Below are positions 26,780 to 36,952 of a DNA stretch of 64,000 nucleotides, piece by piece. The DNA is taken from the NCBI RefSeq assembly GCF_030272615.1, contig NC_081411.1:216086154-216150153 (forward strand), read 5' to 3'. This stretch comes from Cryptomeria japonica. Taxonomy: Eukaryota; Streptophyta; Pinopsida; Cupressales; Cupressaceae. The notes beneath the pieces were generated by a model. It was given only the letters and a program-made list of their open reading frames with translations, had not been told where the DNA came from and did not search any database. Position numbers and translations under genes: made by a program. Within the stretch, counting starts at the first letter, position 1. Every line of letters begins with the position of its first letter.

Positions 26780-27119
26780 TGTTCCTCACTTGTTCTTTCC
26801 CATGGTTGATATCAGTTTTCCTAAATAGAATCATATTACATATATATGTAAACAAAAGTTCATAAACAAACAACTAACCATAAATATGCATCTTATCATT
26901 ATTTTTTTGAATCAAACTATTAAACAATCACAATAATATTGACAAAACTAATAAGAACAACAATTCAATCATTTAAAATCATGCAAAAACAAAAAATTCA
27001 CTTACTTCTATGTGTAAAATAGTGATAGAAGTGTAGACATAGTTGCAGTGGGGCCTTCAACGACCTCAAAAACTTCTTTTGAGGCCGTTGAGGCTCTTGG
27101 GCAACTAAAACTATGTCTA

Positions 27120-27325
27120 TGTACCACGCACGTGCTATATTAATAACTGCATGCGCACTGTTAGTCCATAAAATGTTGGCAAGCCCAATTGTATTTTTTT
27201 TCCATTCTTTACTAATAAGTAGCATGTATGCTCTCCTAAGCATAAAAAATGTTATGACAGGGTAGTGAACTAATAGGATCAGTACCCTGTATGTGCTTGC
27301 AAGTAATAAGTACCACGTATGCGCT
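27120..27325 (+). repeat. Internal copies of the ACGTRYGCGCTA subterminal motif
   Basis: TACCACGCACGTGCTATAT (27,122), TGCATGCGCACTG (27,149), CCTGTATGTGCTTG (27,287) and TACCACGTATGCGCTATTTG (27,310) match the words clustered near both TIRs. In the un-nested element these lie upstream of the transposase start, so they may belong to its promoter or to the right subterminal region. The DNA between 26,780 and 27,120 is AT-rich with no gene. Confidence 0.55.
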
Positions 27326-27339
27326 ATTTGTAGTAGATG

Positions 27340-27357
27340 AATGAAAAGGGAAGGAGA

Positions 27358-27436
<79 letters not shown>

Positions 27437-27581
27437 AAGGAGGGAGAGTGGGAGAGAAGAAGGAGGGGGAAGGGAGAGGAGAGGGGGAGGGAGGGAGAGA
27501 AGAAGGGGTGTGGAGGAAGGGAGAGGGAGAGAGATAGAGAGGAGAGAGAAGGAGGGGGAGGGAGAGGAGAGGAGAGGGGGA

Positions 27582-27651
<70 letters not shown>

Positions 27652-27655
27652 GGGG

Positions 27656-27741
<86 letters not shown>

Positions 27742-27755
27742 AGGAGGGAGAGGGA

Positions 27756-27819
<64 letters not shown>

Positions 27820-27945
27820 AGGGAGGGAAGGTAGAGAGGGAGAGAGGTAGAGGGAGGGAGAGAGGGAGAGGGAGAGGAAGAGAGAGAGAGGGAAGGAGGG
27901 AGAGAGGGAGAGAAGAAGGAGGGGAGAGGAAGAAAGAGAGAGACC
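27340..27945 (+). repeat. GA-rich homopurine tract, about 600 bp
   Basis: The plus strand is almost purely G and A: long (GA)n runs separated by GGGAGGGA and GAAGGAGG interruptions. Open frames on both strands (Arg/Glu or Ser/Leu repeats) are dinucleotide artefacts. Long homopurine mirror repeats can form triplex (H-) DNA and sometimes act as GAGA-type promoter elements. The tract lies about 560 bp upstream of the transposase start. Confidence 0.95.
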
Positions 27946-27954
27946 ATAACACAA

Positions 27955-28173
27955 TATAACCCTTAGAACACAATATGACCCCTAACAATATCTAAGGGGT
28001 CATATGACACTATATGATCTCTTAGCACACCATATGACCTATAAAGACACCAAATAGTGTCCTAAGGGGTCATAGAACACCATATGACCCTTTAGAACAT
28101 CATATGGTGTTGTTATGGGTCGTATGGTGTCCCGAGGGGTCATATGGCATCCTATGACCCCTTAGGACACCAT
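27955..28173. repeat. Palindromic array of GGGGTCATATGGTGT words, left part
   Basis: About ten copies, in both orientations, of CCTAAGGGGTCATATGGTGT or its complement ACACCATATGACCCCTTAGG lie head-to-head and head-to-tail. The array is interrupted at 28,174 by the LTR element and resumes at 34,639. Adjacent opposite copies form strong hairpins centred on CATATG. Confidence 0.85.
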
Positions 28174-28936
28174 TGTTAGGATTCCCAAAGATACTGAGAG
28201 GGGGGGTGAATCAGTATTTTACAGGTTAGTGAATTCACTTGATTTAAAACATGTAAAGAACATCAATACAGTGTATCAATAAACAAGAAATAATGCAATA
28301 AACAAGAGTAACAACATCAACATGAAAAGCACACCATAACACAGTATTTTAATGAGGAAACCCGGTGTGGGAAAAACCTCGGTGGGATTTGTGACTCACA
28401 ATATTCGCTTACTAGCCAATAAGTGAATATTACTCTTACAATAGGGGCCCGCACATGCAGGAAGGCCAAGTGCCTACAACTCACTGCTCAATTACAAAAT
28501 GGATTATGCAAATCCAATGTCTTGTACTGCTTCAAAATAGAATCTGCTATGCTAGATCCAGTACCGGTTTTAGCTCTGCTTCATACATAAACCCTTAACC
28601 TATAATTCGCATATTAGGTCTGCCTTATTTCGCCTATCTCCTTTTTGCAAAATGTTCTACAATGATCTCATACATATATGAGTCATTTTACAACTTGCCA
28701 TGTCGGCTTACAATGATTTTACAATTAATTACAAAATATATTATAAACAAAATTTCTGTCGGCCTGGATGCCGGTATTCTTTCTTTTATTGCTGGTGTTC
28801 TATATGTCGATGTAGAGTCTATCGTTGCCGGTGTCGATATATTTGTCTTGCCGGTATCATATGATTGCAAGGTTGCCATCAATGACAAAACCTTCAATCA
28901 CCTACAATTTCTCATTGGAGTGTGCATTTGCCAACA
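28174..28936 (-). repeat. 3' LTR of element C
   Basis: It begins (plus strand) TGTTAGGATTCCCAAAG and ends TTTGCCAACA. It carries the GAGAGGGGGGGTGAATCAG block, seen in many plant Copia LTRs near the end of the LTR, and GGTGTGGGAAAAACC. It differs from the partner LTR by scattered substitutions. Confidence 0.9.
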
Positions 28937-29155
28937 ATCTCCCCCTTTGGCATTGATGGCAACACTCATGAGAAAAATCCAAAAAGTGTCGTTCCAAAAA
29001 TTGTCTTACCCAAAAATGTGTGCCAAAAAAAATATGTGCTCCCCCTGAGCTGATGAGCCATTTGCTGATTATTTTTCTCATTACCACTACTCCCCCTTTG
29101 GCATCAATGACAAAGGTTGTCAAAGTGTAACTGAATGTGGCTTCCAGCTTCATCC

Positions 29156-32100
29156 CTATAACCAGTTGGTTACAATCTGAAAAAGGTATGCCAATACTAG
29201 ATTCAGGCTCTCAGTGAATCGTTCACTGTCCTTTAATGCGGCCTCTGTCCTCTGAATTGTACCAGTGAGGTGTTGCATTTGTTGTTCCGGTGTCTTATGT
29301 CCTTGAATTAATGCCTCAGATATCTCTTTTCTCAAGGAGGCGAGGTAGTCCAATTTTGGACTAAGTCTCCATTTCAGATCTTTTGCCTTTCCTTTTATTC
29401 TTTCCTTCTCTCTTTCCAATTTCTGAAGTTCCTCCTCAAAACTTGTTATTTTCTGTTCAAAAACTGATAATGGTTCAGATGAATTAATGAAATTGTCAGC
29501 TAATTTGTTTATTTCTTCCTGTACCATATTGATCTTCTTGTCTATATCTACTGTCAAAAAGTTTGTTTTACATGTATCTCTGTACAACGTTTTAAATTCT
29601 TTTAGTGTTTTACATAGTGCTAGTAAAAGAGTGTCAAATTGTCTCATGCACTTCTTTATTTCCTCTTCAAAGAATTTATGTTTTTCTTTCTCAATTTTCT
29701 CTTTGAATGCTTCCTCATTTATTTATTCAACTGTCACAATGTTGTCAGTAATATACTTAGACAATGTGTCAAGTTGATTTAAAGAATCTTTATTATCCAC
29801 ATTACACTTGGGTGCTATCATTTTCAAAATTGGGATTGTATCGTCAATAGCTTTGTATGCTTGTGCACTGCACTCTATTATTTTCTTGATTGAATCCAAT
29901 AGAACTTCTATCACATTTGTTGGTCTGAATTTTGCCATGGAAGAACCAACAATCTGTATTCTGTCGGTGTGAGTAACTTCTTTTCTTGTAGTGACCTCTC
30001 GTAGGTCAGTTTGTGTTTGCATTTCTCTAAGCAAAGGTTTGGGTTTCTCAGCTGTTGCCGGTGGCACTATCTCTGCATGAACCTGTTCCTGTGAGGGAGC
30101 CCGTTGCTCTACCTGTTTCTCAGTGTTGTCCACTGCCGGTTTTCCTTCTATGCTTCCTGTTGCCGGTGGGTCAGTTGCCACATCTGATTTTCCAGTTGAT
30201 TCCTTATCTACCACAATATTGACTTTCTGAGTGTCAATGTTCATTGTATATAACACCTCAGAATCAGGATTTGTATCCTCATGTGGTATGTCCATACTTT
30301 CAGTAGCCAGTTGATTGTCAGTAGTAACTACCGATGGTGGGGATAAGTTGTCTATTATTTTTATACTGGGTGGTCCACCAACCTTACCTTTTCCCTTATC
30401 CTTTTGATATACCTTGATGGGTTTAGGGATTCGATACTCTTCCTGCTTCTCCTTCTCTACAAGGAATATATCCCATGCATTAGATGTTTCTTCTGTTACC
30501 TCATTCACTCTACCTACCATCAGTGCTACATGTTTGTGAGTAGTTGAAAATACTGACTGGTTAGCCTCAGAGATTAATTGATCTATCTCTTCAGGTGAGT
30601 TGACAGGATGTACAACAAGTAGTTTTTCAATCTTTATTTTCTTATCAAGCTCAACAATAGCTAGCCTTCTAGCTTCTAGTCTTTTATACAGATCTGCCAG
30701 TATTTCATCAACAACTTGCATCAAAAAATTCTTGTAAATATCTAAATGTAAGATTAAATTGTTCTCTACTTTCTCCTTGTCATCAGCCGATAGTGTGTCA
30801 TATAATTTGTTAATATTTTTCAACTTTCCATCCTCTGTTATTTCATTCAGAAGTTTATCAATGGGAGAAATAGTTTGTTGAGTCTTCTTTTTAGGGGTCA
30901 TCTTCTTCTTTGGAGTTAATTTATTAGCTGGGGGCCTTATTGCATGTTGTTTCTGTCTTGTTTTTCTAGGAGAAGGTGAGGATGCCGGTGAAGATTTTCT
31001 TTTCCTCTCAACTCTTTTGAATATAGCTGGTATGTCACTTTCTGAAGAAGTTCCAACCGGTGAATGGTGAGTTTCTGGTTGAAGTGCTTCTAACTCATCT
31101 TCAGTAATACCAGTTCATTTTAGTACATCTTCCTTAATAGCTTTTGCTTGCCTGGTTCCTTTTTTGACAGTTGCCTCAACCTTCTTAACATTTTTCTTGG
31201 ATTGAATTTGTTTTTCTATAGTTTCAACACTGCCAAATACTTTTTCTTTAGGTTCCTTAGGTGCTTCCAGGAGGGCTTTTGCATAAGTTTCTATTATGTT
31301 GTCATCAGTCTCATACCCCATTTCAGTTACCTAGATGGTTCTAGGAATAACTGCCTCCATCCAAACTTCATCCTTCTTTATTACAAAACAAATTTCATCC
31401 TTATATTTGTCCACAATTGCTTGTGACAATCTAACTCTGGTTTTCATTCGGGCCTTCAATGCCTGAAAATACCCATTTATGTTCTTTTCCCTATTCTCTC
31501 CCATGTTCTTTAGTAAATCTAACAATTGTTTGCCTACCGGTATATATCAAAACCAAAATTTCTAATACCAGTATCGAGTACTTGTTTGGTTATGTGCAAC
31601 ATTAGACAAACAAGTAGGTTTCCAAATCTGAATGCTCCCTTTTTGTCTTTCTTTATCTTTCCCAAATTATCAATCAGTTCATCTTTAAGACATTCGCACA
31701 CATCTATTCTTGCATTATCTTTTACCATATCATAGACACTTTTAATGCATAGGCTAGAGACTGAGTTTAACCTATTTGCATGTGTAGTTTTGTAGCCTAA
31801 GATCATACTGATAAATTTGACATTGATATCCGTTACATCATTTACCCTTAAGTATCTCTTATCAGATGTTGCACTGATTAGGTTTATCACCAAGTCATTT
31901 GAGACCTTCTTTGTTTTATCAGGTCTGTTACCAGTGGAGGGTAACCCTGTCACAACCTTTACTTCTTTTTTTGTGATTTTATGAACTGAATCCAACTAGA
32001 AGAATTCACCATGTACCTTGCTTAATACTATCCTTATAACATCCTTGGGGAAATCCGAGATACTGAGAATTTCAGTGAAACCTAGGGTTTCTACTATCTT

Positions 32101-32374
32101 ATGTTCAGGTTTGACATTTCCTGATTCATCACAAATCACAGATTCATACATATTCTTAATTTCCTCATCACCTAATTCCTCTATATGACAATGTATATAC
32201 ATTCTAGGGTCTTCAGCATAAACTACTCCTTTACATATTTTAGAGAATGCACCAATGTTATCATCTTTCTTAGAAATTTTGGGAACTAATTAACTAGAAT
32301 ACGGGTCTAGGGCATTTAATAACTTCAACAACAGTAGGGTTTGCAATAAATTCAGGAGTAGATGAAGAAGCCAT
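29156..32374 (-). pseudogene. Long ORF of unknown function in element C (about 1,000 codons, few stops)
   Basis: The start is MASSSTPEF at 32,374; a frame change follows near 32,290. The body from 32,202 reads EELGDEEIKNMYESVI, ISDFPKDVIRIVLSKVHGEFF, then KEVKVVTGLPSTGNRP, and in the middle FRFGNLLVCLMLHITK. This globular part of about 300 residues resembles, only in general style, plant transposon proteins with a mobile-domain-like fold. A basic linker (KKNVKKVEATVKKGTRQ; SPSPRKTRQKQ) leads to a helical part (30,901-29,723) and a coiled-coil end (29,647-29,156, KITSFEEELQKLEREKER). Stops fall at about 31,996, 31,526, 31,330, 31,113 and 29,722. No enzymatic motif was found. Confidence 0.55.
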
Positions 32375-32719
32375 AGTTATAAGTACCTTTATCTCCCTTA
32401 AGGAATGATTGCTTGATGAATTGCTTCACTTCTTCTCTTGGGATACCTTCGCTCAGGAATTTTTACACTCTCGAATATTTGAATGCTCGGTGAAATGAGA
32501 ATGGAGCCAAAACACTTGTTTTATAATGTTGTTTTCTTCACCTACCATATTTAATGCTTGTCGGTTAAGTAATGACTTAACTTATCTGTCGATATAGAAG
32601 TAATTTCAACTTCTCACCATCAACTGAGGGAATAATAGCATGTTTCTCATTTGGTTGCTAAAACCCCAAAGGAATTTTCTTTAGTTAGATGAAGAGTCTC
32701 CTGTCGGTGGAGTGTTACT

Positions 32720-33793
32720 CTATTCTGCCAGTGGAGGAGTATTCCTATCAACATTTAGATCTGACTTTCTGATCCATTCTTTTGAGAATTCTTGCTTTAC
32801 CTCTTCAACCTTCTCTTTACCCTTCAAACTGGCACCATTGTTATTTGTCAGTGATGCCTTACTTCTGCAGAATTTTGCAATATGTCCAATCTTGTTACAA
32901 GCATAACAGGTCACATTGTTTTTCTGAATAGCTTTCCCATATCCTATGCCAGTTTGTGTTCTGCATTGATTAGATAAATGTCCAAATCTTCCATAAACAT
33001 AACATCTTACATTCATTCTACAATTCTTTGAATTATGACCAACCTTGTTGCATTTGGAACATTGACCAGTGGGTGTATTAGTACTCTGATAATTTCTAGA
33101 TCTACATTGATTTTCTCTATGACCATACTTGTTACAGTTAAAGCATTTGCCATTAAATTTATAAGCATTTGGTTGTCTTACCGGTTTTCTATGATCATGT
33201 GCGTTTGTAGTACCAGAGATTTCACCAACTTCAAAGTCAAGGCCATTAGTGTCACCATTAGGTTTCTGATTCTTTAGCAAGTCACCAAGTTCTTTTGAGC
33301 TTTTCTTGAATTTTTCTTTGTGTTGATTTGCAGTAGCCAGTTCTCTTTCCAAGATACCTTTCTGTCTCATGAGTTCATTTAAGTCATTATGTGCATGCAT
33401 CAGATCTGTCTTCAACATATCATTTTCATAACTAAGTCTTGTGTTTTCATTTGTAGCATCATTCAGTCTTCTAGTCAAGTCTTCTTCATTTTTCTTTCTA
33501 TCTTCAATTTCTTTGCAAAATCTCATAGTCATGTCCTGCATTTCATTCTTTGTTGTACTGTTTTCTTGTCTTAGCTTGTTTACCAGATCATTGAGAGTTT
33601 CCTTTTCATCATTATCATTTTGCATCTTTTCACAAAGTTCTCTTCTCTTGTTTCTTGCAATAGTAAGATTTTCTTGAAGTGCTTGAATAATATCCTGTGT
33701 AGCCTTTAGATCATCTTCAAGTTTGATATTTTTCAACTTTTCTGCATCATAGTCTGAAAGAGCTGTTTCTAATTGCTTCATCAAGTTTTCCAT
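32720..33793 (-). CDS. Gag-like protein of element C: coiled coil plus four zinc knuckles
   Basis: The ATG at 33,793 (MENLMKQLE) lies about 60 bases after the primer site. The frame is open for about 357 codons to 32,720. Roughly residues 1-180 are highly charged with heptad-like spacing (LKATQDIIQALQENL, NDLVNKLRQENS) and should form a long coiled coil. Then come four C-x2-C-x4-H-x4-C knuckles: CFNCNKYGHRENQC, CSKCNKVGHNSKNC, a degenerate one (CYVYGRFGHLSNQC, second Cys replaced by Tyr) and CYACNKIGHIAKFC. Zinc knuckles of this kind bind RNA in Gag proteins. The usual Copia gag fold motif (DGxNYxxWK) was not seen. It appears intact, unlike nearly everything around it. Confidence 0.75.
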   Translation of the reverse strand: MENLMKQLETALSDYDAEKLKNIKLEDDLKATQDIIQALQENLTIARNKRRELCEKMQNDNDEKETLNDLVNKLRQENSTTKNEMQDMTMRFCKEIEDRKKNEEDLTRRLNDATNENTRLSYENDMLKTDLMHAHNDLNELMRQKGILERELATANQHKEKFKKSSKELGDLLKNQKPNGDTNGLDFEVGEISGTTNAHDHRKPVRQPNAYKFNGKCFNCNKYGHRENQCRSRNYQSTNTPTGQCSKCNKVGHNSKNCRMNVRCYVYGRFGHLSNQCRTQTGIGYGKAIQKNNVTCYACNKIGHIAKFCRSKASLTNNNGASLKGKEKVEEVKQEFSKEWIRKSDLNVDRNTPPLAE

Positions 33794-33864
33794 CTCTACC
33801 GATGTCAAGATCTTCCTCAAGCTATTAGGCTTCTGAAAATAGAGGACCAGGATCTGATACCAAT

Positions 33865-34633
33865 TGTTAGGACTCCCAAAGATACTGAGAGGGGGGGGGG
33901 GTGCGAATCAGTATCTTACAAGTTAGTGAATTTACTTGATTTAAAACATGTAAAGCACATCAATACAGTGTACCAGTAAACCAGAAATAATGCAATAAAT
34001 AAGAGTAACAACACCAACATGAAAAACACACCATAACACAGTAGTTTAACGAGGAAACCTGGTGTGGGAAAAACCTCAGTGGGATTTGTGACCCACAATA
34101 TTCGCTTACTGGCCAATAAGTGAATATTACTCTTAAATTAGGGGCCTGCACATGCAGGAAGGCCAAGTGCCTAGAGTTCACTGCTCAATTACAAAATGGA
34201 TTTTGCAAATCCAATATCTTGTACTGCTTCAAAATAGCATCTGCTATGCCAGATCCAATACCGGTTTTAGCTCTGCTTCATACATAAACCCTTAACCTAT
34301 AATTCGCATATTAGGCCTGCCTTATTTTGCCTATCTCCTTTTTACAAAATTTTCTACAATGATCTCATACATATACGAGTCATTTTACAACTTTCCATGT
34401 CGGCTTACAATGATTTTACAATTAATTACAAAATTTATTATAAACAAAATTTATGTCGGCCTGGATGCCAGTATTCTTCCTTTTATTGCCAGTGTTTTGT
34501 ATGCCGGCGTAGAGTCTGTCCTTGCCAGTGTCGGTATATTTGTCTTGCTGGTATCATATGATTGCAAGGTTGCCATCAATGACAAAACCTTCAATCACCT
34601 ACAATTTCTCATTGGAGTGTGCATTTGCCAACA
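33865..34633 (-). repeat. 5' LTR of element C, followed by the tRNA-Met primer site
   Basis: Same sequence as 28,174-28,936 with small differences and a longer G run. On the minus strand the LTR ends at 33,865 and is followed after two bases by TGGTATCAGATC, complementary to the 3' end of initiator tRNA-Met apart from the last bases. Confidence 0.9.
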
Positions 34634-34770
34634 ACCATATGGTGTTGTTATGGGTCGTATGGTGTCTTAAGGGGTCATATGGTGTCGTAAGGGGTCACAG
34701 AACACCATATGACCTCTTAGGAAACAATATGACCTCTAATGACACCTAAGGGGTCATATGGTGGGCTAAT
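34634..34770. repeat. Palindromic array of GGGGTCATATGGTGT words, right part
   Basis: Continuation of the array at 27,955-28,173 beyond the inserted LTR element: TTAAGGGGTCATATGGTGT, ACACCATATGACCTCTTAGG and CACCTAAGGGGTCATATGG are visible. The first five bases, ACCAT, are the target duplication of the insertion. The segment ATGGTGTTGTTATGGGTCGT occurs in both halves. Confidence 0.85.
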
Positions 34771-35460
34771 AAAATGATACATTATTTAAAGTTATGAATA
34801 GAACATCATACAATAGAACATCAGTAGTTTAGTTTTGATATAGCTAAGTTAGACCATTGTCAGTATAAGAGAGACTCCAAGCAAATAAACTACGAGGCTT
34901 CACTAAAAAGCAAGTGTAAGAGCTTGACCTAACCCTAAGAATACTGCCTTTCTAAAACATATGATGCAATTAAATTTTCAAGGTTATAGGACTGATCTCG
35001 ATTGTGACTATAGGAATTACACACTTGATTTCTTTCATGGTTATGTACCCTCCCAAGCCTTTTGACAAGTGATGATCATCATATACTAGCACTGCCATGC
35101 TTACAACAAACTTTAATTTCTTTAGGTGACAGGCATTGTGTTACAACATGGGAAATCTCGCATACCCACCACTATCATTCTCCAGGACATCATCTTTCTT
35201 ACTCTCCCTCTTTCTCTTCCTACCGGTTGTTTCCTTCTGAAAAACATATTGCAGGTACTCTGACTCATCATTTTCCTTTGTTGACACTATTTTCCACATC
35301 TACTCAGCTCATTAAAAACACATTCAAAAAGAATATTGTTGCAGGTTTCCTTATTTTTCACGGTAATGCACCTATGGTTCAATTTCAGACCCTATTCATC
35401 CTATTGAATATACACACACAAATCCATCAATCAATTTTCTTAGGAGAGCATACATGATAA
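34771..35460. other. Non-coding part of the TIR element, no gene seen
   Basis: AT-rich sequence between the palindrome array and the second GA tract. One open frame of 131 codons (35,062-35,457) has no recognisable domain and no splice or repeat support, so it is left out. Confidence 0.5.
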
Positions 35461-35474
35461 AAATCAAAGAGGAA

Positions 35475-35713
35475 GTTGTAGTGGGGTATGGAGGGAGAGA
35501 GGGAGAGAAGAAGAGAGAGAGGGATGGGGTATGGAGGAAGGGAGAAGGGGAGAGAGGTAGAGAGAGGGATGGTGTATGGAGGAAGGGAGAAGGGGAGAGA
35601 GGGAGAGAGAGAGGGATGGGGTATGGAGGAAGGGAGAAGGGGAGAGAGGGAGAGAGAGAGATGGGGTATGGAGGAAGGGAGAAGGGGATAGAGGGAGAGA
35701 GAGAGGGAGAGGG

Positions 35714-35776
<63 letters not shown>

Positions 35777-35796
35777 CACCTTGTATGCGCTTGAGA
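35475..35796 (+). repeat. GA-rich tract with a GGGGTATGGAGGAAGGGAGA sub-repeat
   Basis: About 320 bp. The first two thirds are a tandem array of 55-60 bp units (GATGGGGTATGGAGGAAGG followed by GAGAAGGGGAGAGAGG), at 35,520, 35,575, 35,618 and 35,660. It then runs into pure (GA)n and ends in CACCTTGTATGCGCTTGAG, a copy of the subterminal word. It parallels the tract at 27,340-27,945. Confidence 0.95.
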
Positions 35797-35814
35797 GGGG
35801 GAGACAACACATTT

Positions 35815-35925
35815 ATATGTGTATATATATACTTAATATATTATATATATACATATATATATATATATAAATATTATATATTATATGTATATACACATAT
35901 TATATATATAATATCATATTATACA
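35815..35925. repeat. TA-rich near-palindrome
   Basis: A run of TATATA, ATATTATATA and ACATATAT words, about 100 bp, able to fold into cruciform-like hairpins. It separates the GA tract from the right subterminal repeats. Confidence 0.8.
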
Positions 35926-35945
35926 AACACCCAAAATTTAAACAC

Positions 35946-36085
35946 TTAGCGCGTACGCGCTATTTATAGTAAACATAGCACGTACGTGCTGTTTATTGTA
36001 AAAATAGCGCATACGAGCTTCTTACACCATAAGTACCCCATACGCGCTTTCTATACCATAAGTACCCCATACGCGCTTTTGACTA
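35946..36085 (+). repeat. Right subterminal repeat cluster
   Basis: Five spaced copies lie in 140 bp: TAGCGCGTACGCGCTATTTA, AGCACGTACGTGCTGTTTA, AGCGCATACGAGCTTCTTA, and two of ACCCCATACGCGCTTT, with TATAGTAA or CCATAAGT between them. The spacing is about 27-29 bp. The first two are near-palindromic. The match to the left-end cluster supports one element and suggests protein-binding sites. Confidence 0.8.
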
Positions 36086-36928
36086 TTTAGGCTTTGAAAT
36101 AGGCCTGGATGACAAAGCTACGGTTTGGAAGTTTGATTTCCCTTCATTTGTCTCATTTTTGACGTGTTTTATTTTATCAACTTGTTTTATTGACTTTATC
36201 ATCATCAGGTTTACACTTCATAAAGTGGGTATTTCTAAAATTGCCACCATATTTTCACCCATCTTCTGAGCTTTCTAACCATATAATTTTTTTAAAATTT
36301 GAACAATAATAACATATTATTATTGAATTTATTGTACCAATGTCTCCATAGTTCTCACAAACATAGGTGCACCATTGTTTTAATAACTTTTGATATACTT
36401 ATCCAAATTTAAAAAACTTTATATATATTATTGTAGTTCACTTGATTCTTTACAATTTAAAAAGAAAAAAAATTATTTTCGATTTGTTTAGTGTAACTTA
36501 TGCTTCGCGCACGAACAGGTACCTAATTTTCAGGATGTGCTGGATTGGAAAAATCATTAAAAAAAAAATACTCAACAAAAAATTACAAAAAATAACACAT
36601 CTTCTAGTGCTCACTCTTAACTATCTTTCTGCCAAAGGATTTCTCAAAATACTAAATTTAACTATGAATTTTTTGATGCGCACGCCAGACACTATGTTAT
36701 GTTTTTCAGAAAAAAATCAGGGTTTGTTTTTCGTGCATGAAGGATTTGACCCCCTTAATCTTATCCAATTTTGAAAAGGATTAGTAGTTTGGAAACGAGA
36801 TTCAAAGTACTACAATATTTGTTCTTTGATTATCTTCATATCTTGAGTGGATGACTCTCAAATTTTGCCTCCAAGTTCAGGTTCACCTGATTTCAGAAAA
36901 AAAGTGTCCACTTATACCCCCCTTTTTT
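36086..36928. other. Right end of the TIR element, no gene seen
   Basis: AT-rich sequence. A 110-codon open frame at 36,442-36,774 is lysine/isoleucine-rich with no domain and is not reported as a gene. From about 36,850 the sequence approaches the right TIR. Confidence 0.55.
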
Positions 36929-36952
36929 ACCACCATCTTTGTGCACTTACCC
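36929..36952 (-). repeat. Right terminal inverted repeat (24 bp) of the large element
   Basis: This is the perfect inverted partner of 19,043-19,066, ending ...GTGCACTTACCC. The AAGA duplication follows at 36,953, after which the sequence is Copia A 3' untranslated DNA. GTGTCCACTT at 36,904-36,913 mirrors AAGTGGACAC inside the left end. Confidence 0.9.

Larger units (their letters stand above)
28174..34633 (-). mobile_element. Complete non-autonomous LTR retrotransposon (element C), no RT visible
   Basis: LTRs of 763 bp (28,174-28,936) and 769 bp (33,865-34,633) are near identical, begin TG and end CA in element orientation, and are flanked by the perfect 5-bp duplication ACCAT (28,169-28,173 and 34,634-34,638). 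A primer site, TGGTATCAGATC (minus strand, 33,862-33,851), and a purine tract, CCAAAGGGGGAGA (minus strand, 28,950-28,938), are in place. Internal DNA encodes a Gag-like protein and a long unknown ORF. I saw no protease DSG, integrase HHCC/DDE, YVDD or RNase H motif. The LTRs share the conserved GTTTTTCCCACACC block of SIRE-like Copia elements, so a Copia partner probably mobilised it in trans. Confidence 0.85.
19043..36952. mobile_element. Large TIR DNA transposon (Sola-like candidate) carrying a nested LTR element
   Basis: Both ends read GGGTAAGTGCAC...AGATGGTGGT inwards: 24 perfect bases at 19,043-19,066 and 36,929-36,952, each followed within about 20 bases by AAGTGGACAC. The 4 bp outside both ends are AAGA (19,039-19,042 and 36,953-36,956), a target duplication. 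The flanks join into one Copia element (pol end on the left, purine tract and 3' LTR on the right), which independently supports the insertion. Inside are a plus-strand gene (19,421-22,020), a convergent minus-strand transposase (26,779-23,924), GCGTACGC-type repeats near both ends, palindrome arrays and GA tracts. Removing the LTR insertion (28,174-34,633 plus 5 bp) leaves about 11.4 kb. The 4-bp duplication and transposase motifs suggest the Sola superfamily; that assignment is from memory. Confidence 0.8.

Noticed and set aside
27236-27988. Long open frames of Ser/Leu/Pro or Arg/Glu in the GA tracts (also 35,396-35,870 and 58,094-59,781)
   Set aside because: They arise from (GA)n dinucleotide repeats, are open in several frames on both strands at once, and have no non-repetitive core.
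35062-35457. 131-codon frame in the TIR element
   Set aside because: No recognisable motif, and no supporting exon, repeat copy or codon pattern.
36442-36774. 110-codon lysine/isoleucine-rich frame near the right end of the TIR element
   Set aside because: AT-rich composition alone explains it; no homology-like motif or gene structure.
19043-36952. CACTA or MULE classification of the large TIR element
   Set aside because: Ends do not begin CACTA, there is no 3-bp or 9-bp duplication, and the transposase lacks TNP2 and MULE signatures (no SWIM-type zinc finger seen).
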